The position numbers and the translations under genes are program-made. The notes under the pieces are model-generated. The model did no database searches. It saw only the letters and a program-made list of their open reading frames with translations, and was not told the origin of the DNA. Positions 20,600 to 20,999 of a stretch of DNA of 20,999 nt are shown here, one piece after another. Within the stretch, counting starts at the first letter, position 1, and each line of letters begins with the position of its first letter. This DNA is from UBA1443 sp964445745 (GTDB lineage Bacteria; Omnitrophota; Omnitrophia; Omnitrophales; Aquincolibacteriaceae): positions 1 through 20,999 of the forward strand of contig CAYULU010000029.1 of NCBI GenBank assembly GCA_964445745.1, given 5' to 3'.

Positions 20600-20999
20600 A
20601 TGGATGTTCTGAAATCGATCGATTCCCTGGTGATCCGGGAAAAAAAAGAGTATACGGATATTCCCTCAGCATGGAAAGTAAGGCCTGAGTTTTGTCTGTC
20701 GGATTCTTCCGAAAAGGAATGTTTCTACCTTTTTTCCGAAAAAGGAGTCGCCCGGGGTTTCCCGGCGCTTCGAGAAGATAAGTCGCTGACGCTTTATATG
20801 ACCAACACCAAGGGCGAAGAAATTCTTTATTTTGAGAAAAAGGCGGGAGTTCTTGGGATAAAGATGGAAGTGTACGGGAGTGAAGAAAATCTTTTGGGAG
20901 CAATTCAGAAAGGGGCTCACTCCATTCGTCATATTTATGAAGTTCAAAACCCTGCAGGACAAGCCGTCTACTTGATTGAAGGGCCTGCGATGATGCCGG
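20600..20999 (+). CDS. Phospholipid scramblase / LURP-one-like protein, N-terminal part (cut by window end)
   Basis: An open reading frame starts at ATG 20600, with AGAGGT 5 bases upstream, and runs without a stop through 133 codons to the window edge. It begins M-D-V-L-K-S-I-D-S-L-V-I-R-E-K-K-E and continues with F-Y-L-F-S-E-K-G, a L-T-L-Y-M-T-N-T-K-G-E-E-I-L-Y-F-E block, G-A-I-Q-K and Y-E-V-Q-N-P-A-G-Q-A-V-Y-L-I-E-G-P. The repeated scheme of a short strand with D/N-x-x-G-x-x-V/I-x-x-I/F is the tubby-like beta-barrel of the scramblase and LURP-one families. Bacterial members are known, but their function is unclear. No signal peptide. The gap to hemY (155 bases) contains TAAAAT near 20525 but no clear promoter pair. 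Confidence 0.65.
   Translation, partial: MDVLKSIDSLVIREKKEYTDIPSAWKVRPEFCLSDSSEKECFYLFSEKGVARGFPALREDKSLTLYMTNTKGEEILYFEKKAGVLGIKMEVYGSEENLLGAIQKGAHSIRHIYEVQNPAGQAVYLIEGPAMMP

Noticed and set aside
1..20999. CRISPR arrays, tRNA or rRNA genes, transposases, phage genes
   Set aside because: No regularly spaced repeats, cloverleaf-like sequence, conserved rRNA segment, DDE or Tyr-recombinase motif was found on either strand.

Overview
The window is about 21 kb of bacterial chromosome at roughly 50% GC, densely packed with genes. It reads as a Gram-negative-type bacterium of an under-cultured lineage. My best guess is Omnitrophota (Candidatus Omnitrophica) or a near relative. That guess rests on three small secreted proteins carrying an L-T-T-Y-Y-P motif and on a GLUG-repeat secreted protein, both of which I associate from memory with that group; no marker here proves it. 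I see no tRNA, rRNA, CRISPR array, insertion sequence or phage gene.

Left part, minus strand (positions 6097 down to 1). A tight run reads tsaB (tRNA t6A modification), alr (alanine racemase), birA (biotin ligase), coaX (type III pantothenate kinase), three tandem small secreted paralogues with the TTYYP motif, and a 579-residue secreted GLUG-repeat protein. After a separate promoter with a CIRCE operator comes the first 17 codons of groEL, cut by the window edge. groES is not in its usual place, and a palindromic repeat of a widespread type lies in the groEL leader.

Middle part (6411 to 12888). Two ABC-F ATPases of different subfamilies (YbiT-like and Uup-like) flank a small DUF2132/VF530 gene on the plus strand. 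They converge on a minus-strand family 2 glycosyltransferase, which has an internal insertion and a TATAAT box almost touching its ATG. Divergent from it is glgA, a glycogen/starch synthase, whose Shine-Dalgarno lies in a small perfect hairpin.

Right part, plus strand (13081 to the end). fchA and a folD-like gene overlap and are followed by panB. FolD makes methylene-tetrahydrofolate, which PanB uses to begin pantothenate synthesis; coaX in the left part phosphorylates pantothenate, so this window touches both ends of the early CoA route. The FolD-like protein has lost the residues needed for cyclohydrolase activity, and FchA next to it can supply that step. Two bases after panB begins a three-domain regulator: a receiver without its phosphoacceptor Asp, a GGDDF-type GGDEF domain and an MshEN-like domain. 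Then come a small FxLYD-like protein, a KTSC-domain protein, two exported proteins of unknown function, a HemG/HemY-type porphyrinogen oxidase, and the start of a phospholipid-scramblase/LURP-one-like protein cut by the window end.

The observations I find most worth following are the three-gene TTYYP secreted family with fixed internal spacing, the split of cyclohydrolase and dehydrogenase between FchA and a degenerate FolD, and the degenerate c-di-GMP-type regulator.
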